A stretch of 39,855 bases of DNA from the NCBI GenBank assembly GCA_005798335.1, contig SYJV01000065.1, positions 1 through 39,855 on the forward strand, read 5' to 3'. Each line of letters opens with the position of its first letter. Position 1 is the stretch's first letter. The DNA comes from Planctomycetaceae bacterium. GTDB taxonomy: Bacteria; Planctomycetota; Planctomycetia; Pirellulales; Pirellulaceae. The position numbers and the translations under genes are program-made. This document shows, piece by piece, positions 9,048 to 18,254 of this stretch. The notes below the pieces were generated by a model. The model saw only the letters and a program-made list of their open reading frames with translations, did no database searches and had not been told where the DNA came from.

Positions 9048-10322
9048 ATGCTGCCACCACTGATGGTGACTTGCTGCGTAATCGTTGGCCACTGTGGATG
9101 GTGGTTGTACTGCTACAACCGAGTTAACGCCTCCGGACTGCCTCGCAAATTGGCAAAGTCCATCGAGAAGTCTTTTCTGGCAGCGTGCGCCCTGATTCCT
9201 TTGCTGATCGGCTGGTTCGAAGGCGACCCCTTGGCGAATTGGTTGGCGACGGGCAGTCGACTCTGGCCGAGCAACGCCCCCATGTTTCATTACTGGGGTG
9301 CATGGTGCATGGCCTGCTTTTTCGTGCTTGGAACATTGTGGCTGAATTCCCGTCGCTGGTTGATAGCTCCGCCAGCGTTCTTGTCCGAACGAGTTGCCCG
9401 TCATGCAGTCGAGCGTCAATTGTCAACGGACCTGTTGGGGCGAAGAATATCGCGACTGATGAGTTACGTACCTGGCAACGAAATTACTAAACTCAGTGTC
9501 ACAGAGAAGGGTTTGCGAATTCAGCGCACGGTAGTCGGTGCCCATGGACTGCGCATTGGGCATTTGTCGGACCTGCATTTTACCGGGCAGTTGACTCCCG
9601 CGTACTATCAGTTTGCGTTCGAACAATTCCTACTTTGTTCGCCGGACATGATCTGTGTAACCGGCGATATCATCGACTACGATCACTGTTTGGATTGGCT
9701 AGAGAGTCTGCTTGGCCAATTGCGAGCGCCTCTGGGTTGCTACTTTCTTATGGGAAACCATGAAAAACGGCTCAGCGATTGGAACGAGGTCCCCAAGCGA
9801 CTAAGTGGACTGGGATGGCACGACATGGGGGCCAACGATGCACTGATCAATTTGTGCGATCGAGATCAACCGCTGCGCATTTGGATCACGGGCAACGAAC
9901 AACCGTGGTTTAACCGACGCAGCGCGAAATCTCAATTACATGCGGCACAAGAAGTGGAACCCAACACCTTGCGATTAGGGATGAGCCATTCGCCGGATCA
10001 ATTCCCGTGGGCTCGCAGATTGAAGCTCGATCTGCTGTTGGCTGGGCATACGCATGGCGGTCAAGTGCGGCTGCCGGGCATCGGGCCACTGGTTGCACCA
10101 AGTTGGCATGGCAGCCGGTTCGCGTCAGGCGTGTTCCATCTACCGCCAACTGTCATGCACGTTTCGCGCGGGCTGGCGGGTGTTCATCCAATTCGTTGGC
10201 GATGCTCTCCAGAGGTTTCGCTGCTGACAATTCACTCAGCGCTCTTCTCTGGCATGCATCAATCGGAAGATGAAATAAGCCAACTGCAAAACGGACTGCA
10301 AAGTCGCAGCCACATAGGTTAG
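9048..10322 (+). CDS. Membrane-anchored metallophosphoesterase (YkuE/YaeI-like calcineurin fold)
   Basis: The ATG at 9048 is preferred because it lies just after the preceding stop and opens directly into the first membrane segment; a start at 8988 would overlap the upstream gene by 44 bp. The product is 424 residues. Three hydrophobic segments occupy about 1-25, 38-55 and 80-100. The catalytic domain carries all expected metal-binding motifs in order: SDLHFTG (about 173), GDIIDY (about 205), GNHEK (about 236) and AGHTHGGQVRLPG (about 333). The family hydrolyses phosphodiesters or phosphomonoesters with two metal ions; related membrane forms act on lipid or envelope substrates, but the substrate is not evident here. 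Its 3' end overlaps the convergent yugP-like gene by 87 bp. Confidence 0.85.
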   Translation: MLPPLMVTCCVIVGHCGWWLYCYNRVNASGLPRKLAKSIEKSFLAACALIPLLIGWFEGDPLANWLATGSRLWPSNAPMFHYWGAWCMACFFVLGTLWLNSRRWLIAPPAFLSERVARHAVERQLSTDLLGRRISRLMSYVPGNEITKLSVTEKGLRIQRTVVGAHGLRIGHLSDLHFTGQLTPAYYQFAFEQFLLCSPDMICVTGDIIDYDHCLDWLESLLGQLRAPLGCYFLMGNHEKRLSDWNEVPKRLSGLGWHDMGANDALINLCDRDQPLRIWITGNEQPWFNRRSAKSQLHAAQEVEPNTLRLGMSHSPDQFPWARRLKLDLLLAGHTHGGQVRLPGIGPLVAPSWHGSRFASGVFHLPPTVMHVSRGLAGVHPIRWRCSPEVSLLTIHSALFSGMHQSEDEISQLQNGLQSRSHIG

Positions 10323-10943
10323 CGCCGCCGCGTTGAGAACTTTGCTGACATAGGGCAGTTCCACATCTGCGATAATACCCTCAGCCACTAATAGCCGTTT
10401 CGCACGCGCGGATGCGTCAAACTCTACCGGCAAATTGACCAATTGAAAGAACACGACTCCGGCGAATACGACAATTCCAGCCAGCAGCACGATCTTGCCT
10501 GCGGCCATCGAGCTCAATACCATCGAAACACCCACCGAAGCAATGATCACTCCAAAACTGGAGCCAAACGACGCAGCAGGAACTGCCATCGAGCGAATTC
10601 CCATCAGCGCATAGTTGCGAGCATGTTGAATGGCGTGCCCCGCTTCGTGCGCGGCGATACCCACAGCAGCCATCGAGTACGAACCGTAAACACCATCGCT
10701 CAACCGCAAGACTCTAGCGGTCGGATCGTAATGATCCGACAGTTGGCCGGGAACCTGTTCAATGCCTACATCAAACAGACCCGCCGAATCGAGAATCTGT
10801 CGCGCAGCATCGTAACCCGAAAATCGTGCACGAACTCGGCTCATGTTTGCGTACGCCGACTGGACCATCCACTGCGCTGCCATGGCCAAAATGACTGCCG
10901 GTGCGATGAAAAGGTACATCAGAAAGTCAAAATGGAAGAACAT
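10236..10943 (-). CDS. YugP-family neutral zinc membrane metallopeptidase
   Basis: 235 residues starting MFFHFDF. A membrane segment at 8-25 is followed by the zinc-binding HEXXH (His99-Glu100-Ala-Gly-His103, in IAAHEAGHAIQHA) and by the conserved lead-in LSDHYDPTARVLRLSDGVY (about 68-86). Two hydrophobic segments follow (about 122-145 and 148-168), and a C-terminal helix in ALTYVAATLQSVLQLAYFI is typical of the family. Length is normal. Its last 87 bp overlap the convergent metallophosphoesterase gene; because this C-terminus is well conserved in the family, the overlap is probably real. Substrate unknown. Confidence 0.9.
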   Translation of the reverse strand: MFFHFDFLMYLFIAPAVILAMAAQWMVQSAYANMSRVRARFSGYDAARQILDSAGLFDVGIEQVPGQLSDHYDPTARVLRLSDGVYGSYSMAAVGIAAHEAGHAIQHARNYALMGIRSMAVPAASFGSSFGVIIASVGVSMVLSSMAAGKIVLLAGIVVFAGVVFFQLVNLPVEFDASARAKRLLVAEGIIADVELPYVSKVLNAAALTYVAATLQSVLQLAYFIFRLMHAREER

Positions 10944-11234
10944 TTTCGCAGCAACTCCTGAACCGAATTAACTTCTTCAAGCGACATGCAGTTTGTGCAG
11001 CCAATTGTCGCAGTCATTTTCATCGTTGCAACTGACGTTCCAATTTCGCGGAGTGGTTTGGCACTTTGGCACTGAACTACGCGTCCTGGTTAACAAATTG
11101 AACCAGTTTCAATCAAAGAGTTGTTGCCATTTAACAAAGCGGCAATGAGAATGTGAACTCTCTCGCGCGAGTTAGACTCGTATACAAACAATTACGCTGT
11201 CAAGAAAAACTACTGAAAGCCATCATTGAACTCG

Positions 11235-12440
11235 ATGACGTTTTTTTCGTTACGGCGAGCGGCAGTACAAGCCCGACGCGCAAACGGGTGCGTCAATCCT
11301 GGCACATACTCGTTTGCGCGGCGAGCTTGTATTTCGGCGGCCCCACTGATATTCGCGTCAGCCCTAATGTTCTTGGGTTGCGACGTCCGTTTCCCCGAAG
11401 CTGATTCCAAGTTGCATGAACTGGCGGTCAAGCAAGCACCCGAAAAAAGTTCAAGCAATTTGCGCGAAGATTTGGACCGGGCCATTCAATTAGCGCTCGA
11501 TGGCAGGCTGCTTTCCAGCACTCGCAATGCGGCCTGGCAAATCATGCATGGAGTGCTCTGCTTTGGCAGCCAGTTGCCACTGGAGACGCCTGATCGCGGG
11601 GTAGTTTCGGCGACACAATTCGCCCTCAGCGGCGGTAGTTTTGAAGGTTGGGAGTTGAGTTTGGGCGACCATCTCCCGACAGTTGGCAAGCATGGCATCA
11701 AAGCTCGCTTGGAACCGGGCAGCTTTATTGGCCAAGGACATGTGGACCAATGGATCGCCATTTTCGCGATGGCGAATATGCCGATCGAAACCCCGGTTAC
11801 CGTTGCCGGAAACTCGCTGACGTTGGCCGAATGGGCGCGACAAGCTCAACGAGACGTGTGCTCCAACCCATTGCGAGAATATAGCTGGACATTGATAACC
11901 TTGACGTCGTACTTTCCCAACGAACCCAGTTGGCAGACGGCCGATGGCCAGACCTGGACTTGGGAACGGATGGTTGAACAAGAGGTCACTTACGATCTGA
12001 CACTCAGCCCATGTGGAGGCACGCATCGGTTGATGGGGTTGGTGCTAGCAATTCAGGCTCACCAGCGACTTGGATTGCCAATTTCGCCCACTTGGAATCG
12101 TGCGCAAGAAATTGTGGAACAATCTGTTTCGACGATCCGTTCGATGCAAAACTCGGATGGCAGCCTGTCAAGCCACTACTTGGTGCGACCAGGAGCAAGT
12201 TCCGATTTGGGGGCAACTCTAGGCAGCACCGGACACTTACTGGAGGTTCTTTCCGCAAAATTGTCCGCAGAAGAATTGTCACAGCCCTGGGTCGAGCGCG
12301 CGGCTGCGCGAGTATGCGAAATCATTCTGGTTACCAGCTCCGTTGATGTCGATTGCGGTGCTTTGTATCACGCTGTCCGCGGGCTGAAACTGTATCGCGA
12401 AAAACGGTTTGGTTCGCCCCTGCCAGCCGTTTCAAACTAG
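11235..12440 (+). CDS. Exported protein of unknown function, possible alpha/alpha-toroid fold
   Basis: I do not recognise this family with certainty. ATG at 11235 gives 401 residues; a TTG at 11226 is also possible. Residues 35-50 (ISAAPLIFASALMFLG, then Cys) form an export signal with an imperfect lipobox. The part before it, about residues 7-33, is encoded by a copy of the genome's palindromic repeat. The mature part is helical, with phrases such as MQNSDGSLSSHYL, GSTGHLLEVLSAKLS and PCGGTHRLMGLVLAIQAHQ that recall prenyltransferase or terpene-cyclase-like toroids; that likeness is weak. It is likely periplasmic or membrane-attached, and no catalytic residues can be named. It lies 213 bp upstream of the TPR gene on the same strand. 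Confidence 0.6.
   Translation: MTFFSLRRAAVQARRANGCVNPGTYSFARRACISAAPLIFASALMFLGCDVRFPEADSKLHELAVKQAPEKSSSNLREDLDRAIQLALDGRLLSSTRNAAWQIMHGVLCFGSQLPLETPDRGVVSATQFALSGGSFEGWELSLGDHLPTVGKHGIKARLEPGSFIGQGHVDQWIAIFAMANMPIETPVTVAGNSLTLAEWARQAQRDVCSNPLREYSWTLITLTSYFPNEPSWQTADGQTWTWERMVEQEVTYDLTLSPCGGTHRLMGLVLAIQAHQRLGLPISPTWNRAQEIVEQSVSTIRSMQNSDGSLSSHYLVRPGASSDLGATLGSTGHLLEVLSAKLSAEELSQPWVERAAARVCEIILVTSSVDVDCGALYHAVRGLKLYREKRFGSPLPAVSN
11253..11333 (+). repeat. Palindromic interspersed repeat, copy A (degenerate)
   Basis: This copy begins cggcgagcggcag, then acaagcccgacgcgcaaacg, and returns with the inverted arm cgtttgcgcggcgagcttgt. It lacks the internal segment seen in copies C and D, and its right outer arm is lost after about 11333. 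It lies inside the 5' part of the exported-protein gene and is translated as part of its N-terminal region. Confidence 0.7.
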
Positions 12441-12449
12441 TTAACGGTG

Positions 12450-12475
12450 TTTTTCTGACGATCTGCTCAGAAAAA
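12450..12475. terminator. Small A/T-rich inverted repeat after the 11.2 kb gene
   Basis: TTTTTCTGA (12450-12458) and TCAGAAAAA (12467-12475) form a perfect 9 bp stem around an 8-base loop, 10 bp after the stop at 12440. The stem is A/T-rich, so it is a weak terminator candidate and could also be an operator. Confidence 0.3.
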
Positions 12476-12641
12476 ACTCTCGTATTTCTATCAATAAATG
12501 GGGGCAAGCAAGCTTGGAGAGAAGCCGCATATTCCGGTAACATGGAATAGTTGAAACATAGGTCTTGAAAATTTGAAGCAGGGTAATCGCTGGTCGAAAC
12601 CCGCCCGAGTCCGATGGTTACTTAGCCTCACGACAAGTTTT

Positions 12642-12646
12642 AGGAG
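12642..12646 (+). promoter_or_regulatory. Ribosome binding site deciding the TPR gene start
   Basis: AGGAG lies 7 bp before the ATG at 12654. It favours that start over an in-frame upstream start at 12573, which would put 27 residues in front of the signal peptide. Confidence 0.75.
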
Positions 12647-12653
12647 TATTGAT

Positions 12654-14375
12654 ATGCGCTTCGTAATTGGAATTGTACTGCTGCTAAGCAGCTTGTTGCC
12701 GGCACCTGGATTGGCACTTGCGCAGGACGAAGGATTGGACAAGTTGGATGAAGCCACCAGCTTGAAATCGTCTGCCGATAATCCGGCTAAGCTTGCCAAA
12801 GTAATCGAGTTGTGCGAAGCAGCGATCAAGGCAGGGCTGGACGACGACAATCTTCAACTGGCGAAGGAAATCTTGGCAGACGCCGCTTTGCAACGAGCAA
12901 AAATATTGCTGCAAGGAATGCCGCGGATCGCTAACAATCCCCAACGATTGCAACAACTGCGGACGCAGATAGTAAATGATGTCGAGAAAGCGATCAAGCA
13001 TAATCCCAAATCGGCCGAAGCTCATTTGTTGCTTGCTCGCTTGCAGACATTGCCGGGAGGTGATGCCGACAAAGCGATTGCGAGCATCGAGGCAGCAATT
13101 GGACTGTTAAAAAACAAACCGAAGGAACTCGCGCTCGCCTACGTGTTGCGAGCGGGCGTGCAACCAGAAATTGATGACAAACTGGTCGATCTACAAAAGG
13201 CGATCGAAACTGATCCCACCAACATGGATGCTTGGCAGGCACGCATCGTGCTGTTGTTGGGAACCCAAAAATTCGAACAGGCGTACCAAGATGTCGAGCG
13301 ATTGCTGAAACGTGACGACTCGAACGCTTTCGCCTTGACGGCTGCGTTCGAGTCTTTGTTCCAGCTCAAACGATACGATGATATCGTCAAGCTACTCAGC
13401 CCAAAAATCGAAGCCACTCCCGACAAAGGTGTTTTGTACCGCATGCGCGGACATGCCTACTTGATGCTCAGCAGTGGCAACCAAACCGAACCGGCTCAAA
13501 AAAAATCGGCCACAGAAGAAGAGCTCGAAGCCAAAGCCAAAGTTGACTTGGACAAAGCTCTTGAGTTGAACAATCAAGATGCTCAGGCGATGCTCATTCG
13601 CGGCGAGTATTACTATGACCGCGGCGAAGTCGAGAAAGCCAACAAAGATGTCAATGAAGCGCTGAGTATCGAACCGGGGTTGGTTCGTGGAGTGTTGATG
13701 CGCAGTATGATCGCCGCGCGCGAGAAACGTTACTCCGATGCAATCAACGACCTGGAGTTAGTTGTCCAAGCAAATCCCACCAACGAAGAGATCGTGCTGC
13801 AGTTAGCACAATATTATCAGCTCGACAACCGACCGCGATTGGCCATTCGAGCATTGGACGCTCTTCTAAAAATGAATGCTGGCAATTGGCGCGCCTTGCG
13901 CATGCGCGGCGACGCTCGTCTGAGCATCGGCGAACATCTAATAGCGATAGGCGACTACAAGAAGGCGGTTACCGCAATCCAGAAGGTGACAAAAAAAACT
14001 GCCAGCGAATTAGACGATGAAATTGGCTTGCTGAACAACTTGGCTTGGGTCTTGGCTACTTCACCTAAAGATGAAATCCGCGATGGCAAACGTTCGCTCG
14101 AACTGGGACTGAAGGCTTGCGAACTCTCAGAATATAAGGAAGCCCATATTCTCAGTACATTGGCCGCCGGTTACGCCGAGACCGGCAATTTCGACGAAGC
14201 CATAAAATGGTCTGCGAAAGCGGTCGAAATCGGTGCCCAGGAAGAAAATGAACAGTTGAAGCAGCTCAAGGACGAACTCGAAAGTTACAAAGAGAAGAAA
14301 CCATGGCGCGAAGTTCAAGAGGTCCAAGAGAATAAAAAACCACTCGGGGCCGCGAAGGATACGGTTGAAACTTGA
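12654..14375 (+). CDS. Exported tetratricopeptide-repeat (TPR) protein
   Basis: 573 residues. A signal peptide (residues 1-24, MRFVIGIVLLLSSLLPAPGL to ALA-Q) is followed by at least eight helical TPR-like repeats, for example SAEAHLLLARLQTLPGGDAD, NQDAQAMLIRGEYYYDRGEV, LVRGVLMRSMIAAREKRYSD and EAHILSTLAAGYAETGNFDE. The C-terminus is charged and probably disordered (DELESYKEKKPWREVQEVQE). TPR arrays bind other proteins, and here the protein would act outside the cytoplasm; no enzyme domain is present. The start is set by AGGAG at 12642. A palindromic repeat follows 33 bp after the stop. Confidence 0.85.
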   Translation: MRFVIGIVLLLSSLLPAPGLALAQDEGLDKLDEATSLKSSADNPAKLAKVIELCEAAIKAGLDDDNLQLAKEILADAALQRAKILLQGMPRIANNPQRLQQLRTQIVNDVEKAIKHNPKSAEAHLLLARLQTLPGGDADKAIASIEAAIGLLKNKPKELALAYVLRAGVQPEIDDKLVDLQKAIETDPTNMDAWQARIVLLLGTQKFEQAYQDVERLLKRDDSNAFALTAAFESLFQLKRYDDIVKLLSPKIEATPDKGVLYRMRGHAYLMLSSGNQTEPAQKKSATEEELEAKAKVDLDKALELNNQDAQAMLIRGEYYYDRGEVEKANKDVNEALSIEPGLVRGVLMRSMIAAREKRYSDAINDLELVVQANPTNEEIVLQLAQYYQLDNRPRLAIRALDALLKMNAGNWRALRMRGDARLSIGEHLIAIGDYKKAVTAIQKVTKKTASELDDEIGLLNNLAWVLATSPKDEIRDGKRSLELGLKACELSEYKEAHILSTLAAGYAETGNFDEAIKWSAKAVEIGAQEENEQLKQLKDELESYKEKKPWREVQEVQENKKPLGAAKDTVET

Positions 14376-14408
14376 GCTGTAATGTGTTCTAAGGAATAGT
14401 CGAGAAAT

Positions 14409-14547
14409 AAGGCGAGCGGCACATGGGAATTTGCCAATACAAGCCCGAAGCGCGAGCGAGTGAGAGCCTGGACTGACTCGTGCGTGGTTTCGGCACTCGC
14501 TTGCGCTTCGGGCTTGTATTGGTAAATTCCTATCTGCCGCTCGCCTT
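14409..14547. repeat. Palindromic interspersed repeat, copy B
   Basis: Outer arms aaggcgagcggcacatggg (left) and tatctgccgctcgcctt (right) are inverted. An inner pair, acaagcccgaagcgcgagcg and cgcttgcgcttcgggcttgt, is also inverted. The whole could fold into a long hairpin. It fills much of the 307 bp between the TPR gene and the molybdoenzyme gene; no gene is seen there. Confidence 0.85.
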
Positions 14548-14669
14548 AGGAGCAAAGCAAGGCAGCCTTCCGAATCGAGATTTGGAATAGATACCGTAAT
14601 GGCTCTCCCACATGTCGCTCATTCGGTTTCGGCATGAATAGTAGGGACGAGTTGTGCATCGCCACTATT

Positions 14670-14675
14670 GAGGAG
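14670..14675 (+). promoter_or_regulatory. Ribosome binding site deciding the molybdoenzyme start
   Basis: GAGGAG lies 7 bp before the ATG at 14683 and supports that start over the in-frame ATG at 14668. Confidence 0.75.
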
Positions 14676-14682
14676 AATAAAC

Positions 14683-15864
14683 ATGTCGATTGAAACCAGC
14701 CGACGAGAGGCCATCAAACATTCAGCGGCGACCGCAGCGGGATTGTGGGCTTGGCTTTCGCATTGTTCGAGCTGCCTGTCACAAGAAGCTAGCGAAGGCG
14801 AATTGGTTCCATTCGTGGATGAACCCAAAACGCCTGAAAATCGGCTCGATTGGGAAACTCTCGATAGTTGGTTGACTCCACAAGATCAGGTCTTTTCCGT
14901 TCAACATTATGGAACTCCTGAGTTCGATTACAAAGACTTCAAGCTCGAAATTGGCGGCCTGGTCAAACGTCCCAAGACATTCACGATGGACGAATTGAGG
15001 GCGCTGCCCAAGACGGACACGCTCATGACGCTGGAGTGCTCCGGCAATGGCTCCAATAAGGGTTTCATGAATGCGGTCTACAACAGTCGTTGGTCCGGTA
15101 CGCTGCTGGCACCACTGCTGAAGGAATGTGGCGTCGATCCGGCGACCACGGAAGTCGTGTTTTTTGGCACGGACAAGCAGGAGGAAACTCTCAGACCAGG
15201 CACACCCCGCGAGTTGAAAGTCGAGGTGCCTTTCGGTCGCAGTTTGTCCATCGTGGACGCGATGCGTCCGGATTTGTTGCTGGCTTACCAGCGCAATGGT
15301 GAACCGATGGAACATCGCAACGGGGCTCCGGTGCGATTGATTGTTCCGGGATGGTATGGGATTGCCAATGTCAAATGGCTAACTCGAATCGAATGCCGCG
15401 ATCGCCGGTATATGGGCCGCTATATGGCGCGCGATTACGTCACCGTGCGCGGCGAACGCCAAGGCAAGGACGTCGTATTCGTCGAATCCTCGGTCACTCG
15501 CATGAACTTAAAATCCGCTGTAGCACGAGTTACAAGACAAACCACCGTCGATGGCAAAATCCCCGTCAAGGTGTTCGGAGCAGCCTGGGACGACGGTACT
15601 GGCATCGCCAAAGTCGAGGTCCGAGTTGACGATGGACCGTGGCGTGAAGCAAAACTCGCCGAAGAGCCACGTTCCAAGTACTGCTGGACTTTTTATTCCG
15701 TGGACTTAGGGCATCTCGCGCCCGGCAAATACACAGTGGTATCGCGGGCTACGAACATTCACGGTCGCGTGCAACCATCGGCGGAAGACGACGAAATTGC
15801 GCTCAAGAAAACTTACTGGGAAGCTTACCAACAATGGCCGCGTTCGATTTCCCTCGAAGCCTAA
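14683..15864 (+). CDS. Sulfite-oxidase-family molybdopterin oxidoreductase, Tat-exported
   Basis: 393 residues from ATG 14683. The N-terminus has a twin-arginine signal (SRREAIKHSAATAAG, about residues 6-20) and a hydrophobic stretch, so it should be exported folded with its cofactor. The oxidoreductase molybdopterin-binding domain occupies about 70-255, with the molybdenum-ligating cysteine at Cys119 in TLECSGNGSN and family signatures RWSGTLLAPLL and GAPVRLIVPGWYGIANVKWL. A Mo-cofactor dimerisation (Ig-like) domain follows at about 275-380 (IPVKVFGAAWDDGTGIAKVE). It resembles the SorA/YedY superfamily; true sulfite oxidation is plausible but unproven. No cytochrome partner is adjacent. A palindromic repeat separates it from the TPR gene, so joint transcription is uncertain. 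Confidence 0.88.
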   Translation: MSIETSRREAIKHSAATAAGLWAWLSHCSSCLSQEASEGELVPFVDEPKTPENRLDWETLDSWLTPQDQVFSVQHYGTPEFDYKDFKLEIGGLVKRPKTFTMDELRALPKTDTLMTLECSGNGSNKGFMNAVYNSRWSGTLLAPLLKECGVDPATTEVVFFGTDKQEETLRPGTPRELKVEVPFGRSLSIVDAMRPDLLLAYQRNGEPMEHRNGAPVRLIVPGWYGIANVKWLTRIECRDRRYMGRYMARDYVTVRGERQGKDVVFVESSVTRMNLKSAVARVTRQTTVDGKIPVKVFGAAWDDGTGIAKVEVRVDDGPWREAKLAEEPRSKYCWTFYSVDLGHLAPGKYTVVSRATNIHGRVQPSAEDDEIALKKTYWEAYQQWPRSISLEA

Positions 15865-15944
15865 CTCAAACTATAGTTGATCGCTAGTTGTTTCCAAACG
15901 CGGCATTGTCGCCTTTTGCTCCCGCAAAAGCAAAGTAACACCGG

Positions 15945-18182
15945 ATGAGTTCATCGAGCCTATCGTTTCAGGCGACCAGTTTATCGTTATGTGTTTCACT
16001 AGCCGCGATTGCCCTGGTCGTGTGGCTGGCATGGCGCGCTTGGTCGCGCAGCGGTTGGCGCCGAACCGTATTATGGCTCGAACTCTTGCGTATCGGCGTC
16101 GTGTGCTGCGCGGTATTTTTGCTCAACCAACCCGAGGCAGTGCAGAAGTTCATTCCGACCGATCTGCCTACGGTTGTCGTCCTAGGCGATCATTCACGCA
16201 GTATGGAGACACAAGATGTCGACCAATCGTCGACACCAACTGGAACCAGCGCTGCAAACAGCTCGGCTCCATCAATTGGCAATCCAAAAATCTTATCGAG
16301 ATTACGAGCTTTGGCACCTTTGATGGACCAATCCACCTGGGCCAACGCATCCAAAAAATTGCGCGTCGTCGTTCAGCCGTTTGCTTTGGGCGAAGCAAGC
16401 ATTAAGAGTGACCTGCACGAAGCACTGAAACTGGCGCGCGACGAACATCAGAATTTGCGAGGCTTGGTCGTTGCTTCAGACGGTGATTGGAACAGCGGCT
16501 TGCCACCGGTGCAAATGGCGATGCGATTGCGGTTGGACGGTGTACCAATAATCGCCGTGCCGCTGGGGAGTACGGTGCGTTTGCCCGATATCGAGCTAGC
16601 AAGCTTCGATGTTCCAACGTTCGGCATTTCAGGCAAGACCGTACGCATCCCGTTTACTCTTGAAAGTTCCCTGCCGCGAGATCATGTGACGACGGTTACG
16701 CTGACCGCCTCCGATGGAACTCAGGTGCAACACGAGGTTCGCGTCTCCGCGATGGGACGCACTACAGACGCCGTTGTTTGGAAACCGGCGCAAAATGGCG
16801 ACGTAACGCTGGCTTTGAACGTCCCGAGCCATCCCGACGAAAAACTGCTGGACAATAACAAGAAATCTGCGCCGATTGCGATTCGCGAGGAAAAACTGAA
16901 AGTGCTGGTAATCGAATCGATACCGCGCTGGGAGTATCGCTATTTGCGGAATGCACTGTCGCGCGATCCCGGCGTCGAAGTTTCTTGCCTGCTGTTTCAC
17001 CCAGGGCTGAGCAAAGTCGGAGGCGGTAACAAGGATTACATAGCGTCGTTTCCGGAAGAACTGGAAGACTTGGCAAAGTATGATGTCGTCTTCTTAGGCG
17101 ATGTCGGGATTCAAGAAGGTCAGCTCACCGAGCAGCAATGCAAATTACTCAAGGGATTGATCGAACAACAGGCCAGTGGCTTGGTTTTCATGCCTGGTTT
17201 AGAAGGCCGACAATTTTCTCTGCTTGGCTCGCCGCTGGAAGAATTGATGCCGGTTGTGCTCGATTCCAACCAACCGCAAGGCTGGGGATCTCGCACACCT
17301 TGCCATTTCGAATTGACAGAACTCGGCAGGCGCAGTTTGCTAACCAAGCTGGCGGATTCTCAAGACGACAACATGCGGATTTGGGAAAACCTGCCGGGTT
17401 TTCAATGGTACGCACCGGTCGTGCGCGCCAAAGCTGGTTGCGATGTATTGAGCGTTCATCAAGATGAATCAAACGCTTATGGACGACTACCGCTATTGGT
17501 GACGCGGACGTTCGGGGCCGGCAAAGTTCTGTTCATGGGAACCGACGGAGCCTGGCGCTGGCGGCGCGGCGTAGAAGATCTCTATCATTATCGTTTCTGG
17601 GGGCAGGTCGTGCGCTGGATGGCTTATCAACGCAATATGGCCAAAGGCGAAACGATGCGGTTGTTCTATACGCCTGAGCAGCCCCAAGTACGCCAGACTC
17701 TAACACTAAACGCCAACGTCATGGAAGATAGTGGAGAGCCGCTCGCAAGCGGTGACGTCACCGCGCGCATCGTCGCACCCTCGGGTCGAGTCGAAAACGT
17801 GCGCCTGAACAGTGGCGGCGGTGAATGGGGCGCATTCTCGGCGCCCTTTACTCCGGCTGAAGCCGGCTCGCACGATATCGTTTTGTTTTGTAAGCAGACC
17901 AGTGGCAAACTCGAAGCGAAACTATTCGTGCAAGGAGCAGCTCTGGAAGCCATCGGGCGCCCAGCACGGCCTGAGGTTTTGGAAGAGTTAGCGCGAGTAT
18001 CGCGCGGCAAAGTTCTCGATGTTCGAAACACCGATCAAATATTACAAGCCGTATCCGATATTCCCGTAACTCCCGAAAAGATCCGCCGCATTCAGTTGTG
18101 GAGCCACCCCTTGATCGCCAGCACGTTAATTATATTACTCGGACTATTCTGGATCGCCCGCAAGTCCGCTGGACTGTTTTGA
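15945..18182 (+). CDS. Membrane protein with VWA-like and glutamine-amidotransferase-like domains
   Basis: 745 residues. Two N-terminal membrane segments (about 10-30 and 45-62) are followed by a VWA-like domain with a MIDAS-type DxSxS (Asp-His-Ser-Arg-Ser, about residues 81-86 in VVVLGDHSRSMETQD) and ASDGDWNSG (about 178). An Ig-like region follows at about 210-310. A class-I amidotransferase-like domain (about 318-550) begins LKVLVIESIPRWEYRYLRNA and ends GKVLFMGTDGAWRWR. A further beta domain leads to a C-terminal membrane segment (about 722-742) and IARKSAGLF. This architecture is common in planctomycetes, usually beside MoxR, DUF58 and BatA-type genes, none of which is here. Most of the protein should be extracytoplasmic. 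The catalytic Cys of true amidotransferases is not evident. Confidence 0.82.
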   Translation: MSSSSLSFQATSLSLCVSLAAIALVVWLAWRAWSRSGWRRTVLWLELLRIGVVCCAVFLLNQPEAVQKFIPTDLPTVVVLGDHSRSMETQDVDQSSTPTGTSAANSSAPSIGNPKILSRLRALAPLMDQSTWANASKKLRVVVQPFALGEASIKSDLHEALKLARDEHQNLRGLVVASDGDWNSGLPPVQMAMRLRLDGVPIIAVPLGSTVRLPDIELASFDVPTFGISGKTVRIPFTLESSLPRDHVTTVTLTASDGTQVQHEVRVSAMGRTTDAVVWKPAQNGDVTLALNVPSHPDEKLLDNNKKSAPIAIREEKLKVLVIESIPRWEYRYLRNALSRDPGVEVSCLLFHPGLSKVGGGNKDYIASFPEELEDLAKYDVVFLGDVGIQEGQLTEQQCKLLKGLIEQQASGLVFMPGLEGRQFSLLGSPLEELMPVVLDSNQPQGWGSRTPCHFELTELGRRSLLTKLADSQDDNMRIWENLPGFQWYAPVVRAKAGCDVLSVHQDESNAYGRLPLLVTRTFGAGKVLFMGTDGAWRWRRGVEDLYHYRFWGQVVRWMAYQRNMAKGETMRLFYTPEQPQVRQTLTLNANVMEDSGEPLASGDVTARIVAPSGRVENVRLNSGGGEWGAFSAPFTPAEAGSHDIVLFCKQTSGKLEAKLFVQGAALEAIGRPARPEVLEELARVSRGKVLDVRNTDQILQAVSDIPVTPEKIRRIQLWSHPLIASTLIILLGLFWIARKSAGLF

Positions 18183-18254
18183 TACAATGACCTTGCAGCA
18201 GGCATTCGGCCTAGCGGCTGATAAGTACCATTCCCTCAAGGTACATTTGCATTT

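Noticed and set aside
14127-14555. 142-codon minus-strand frame overlapping the TPR gene end and repeat copy B
   Set aside because: Antisense to the TPR gene; the rest is repeat arms.
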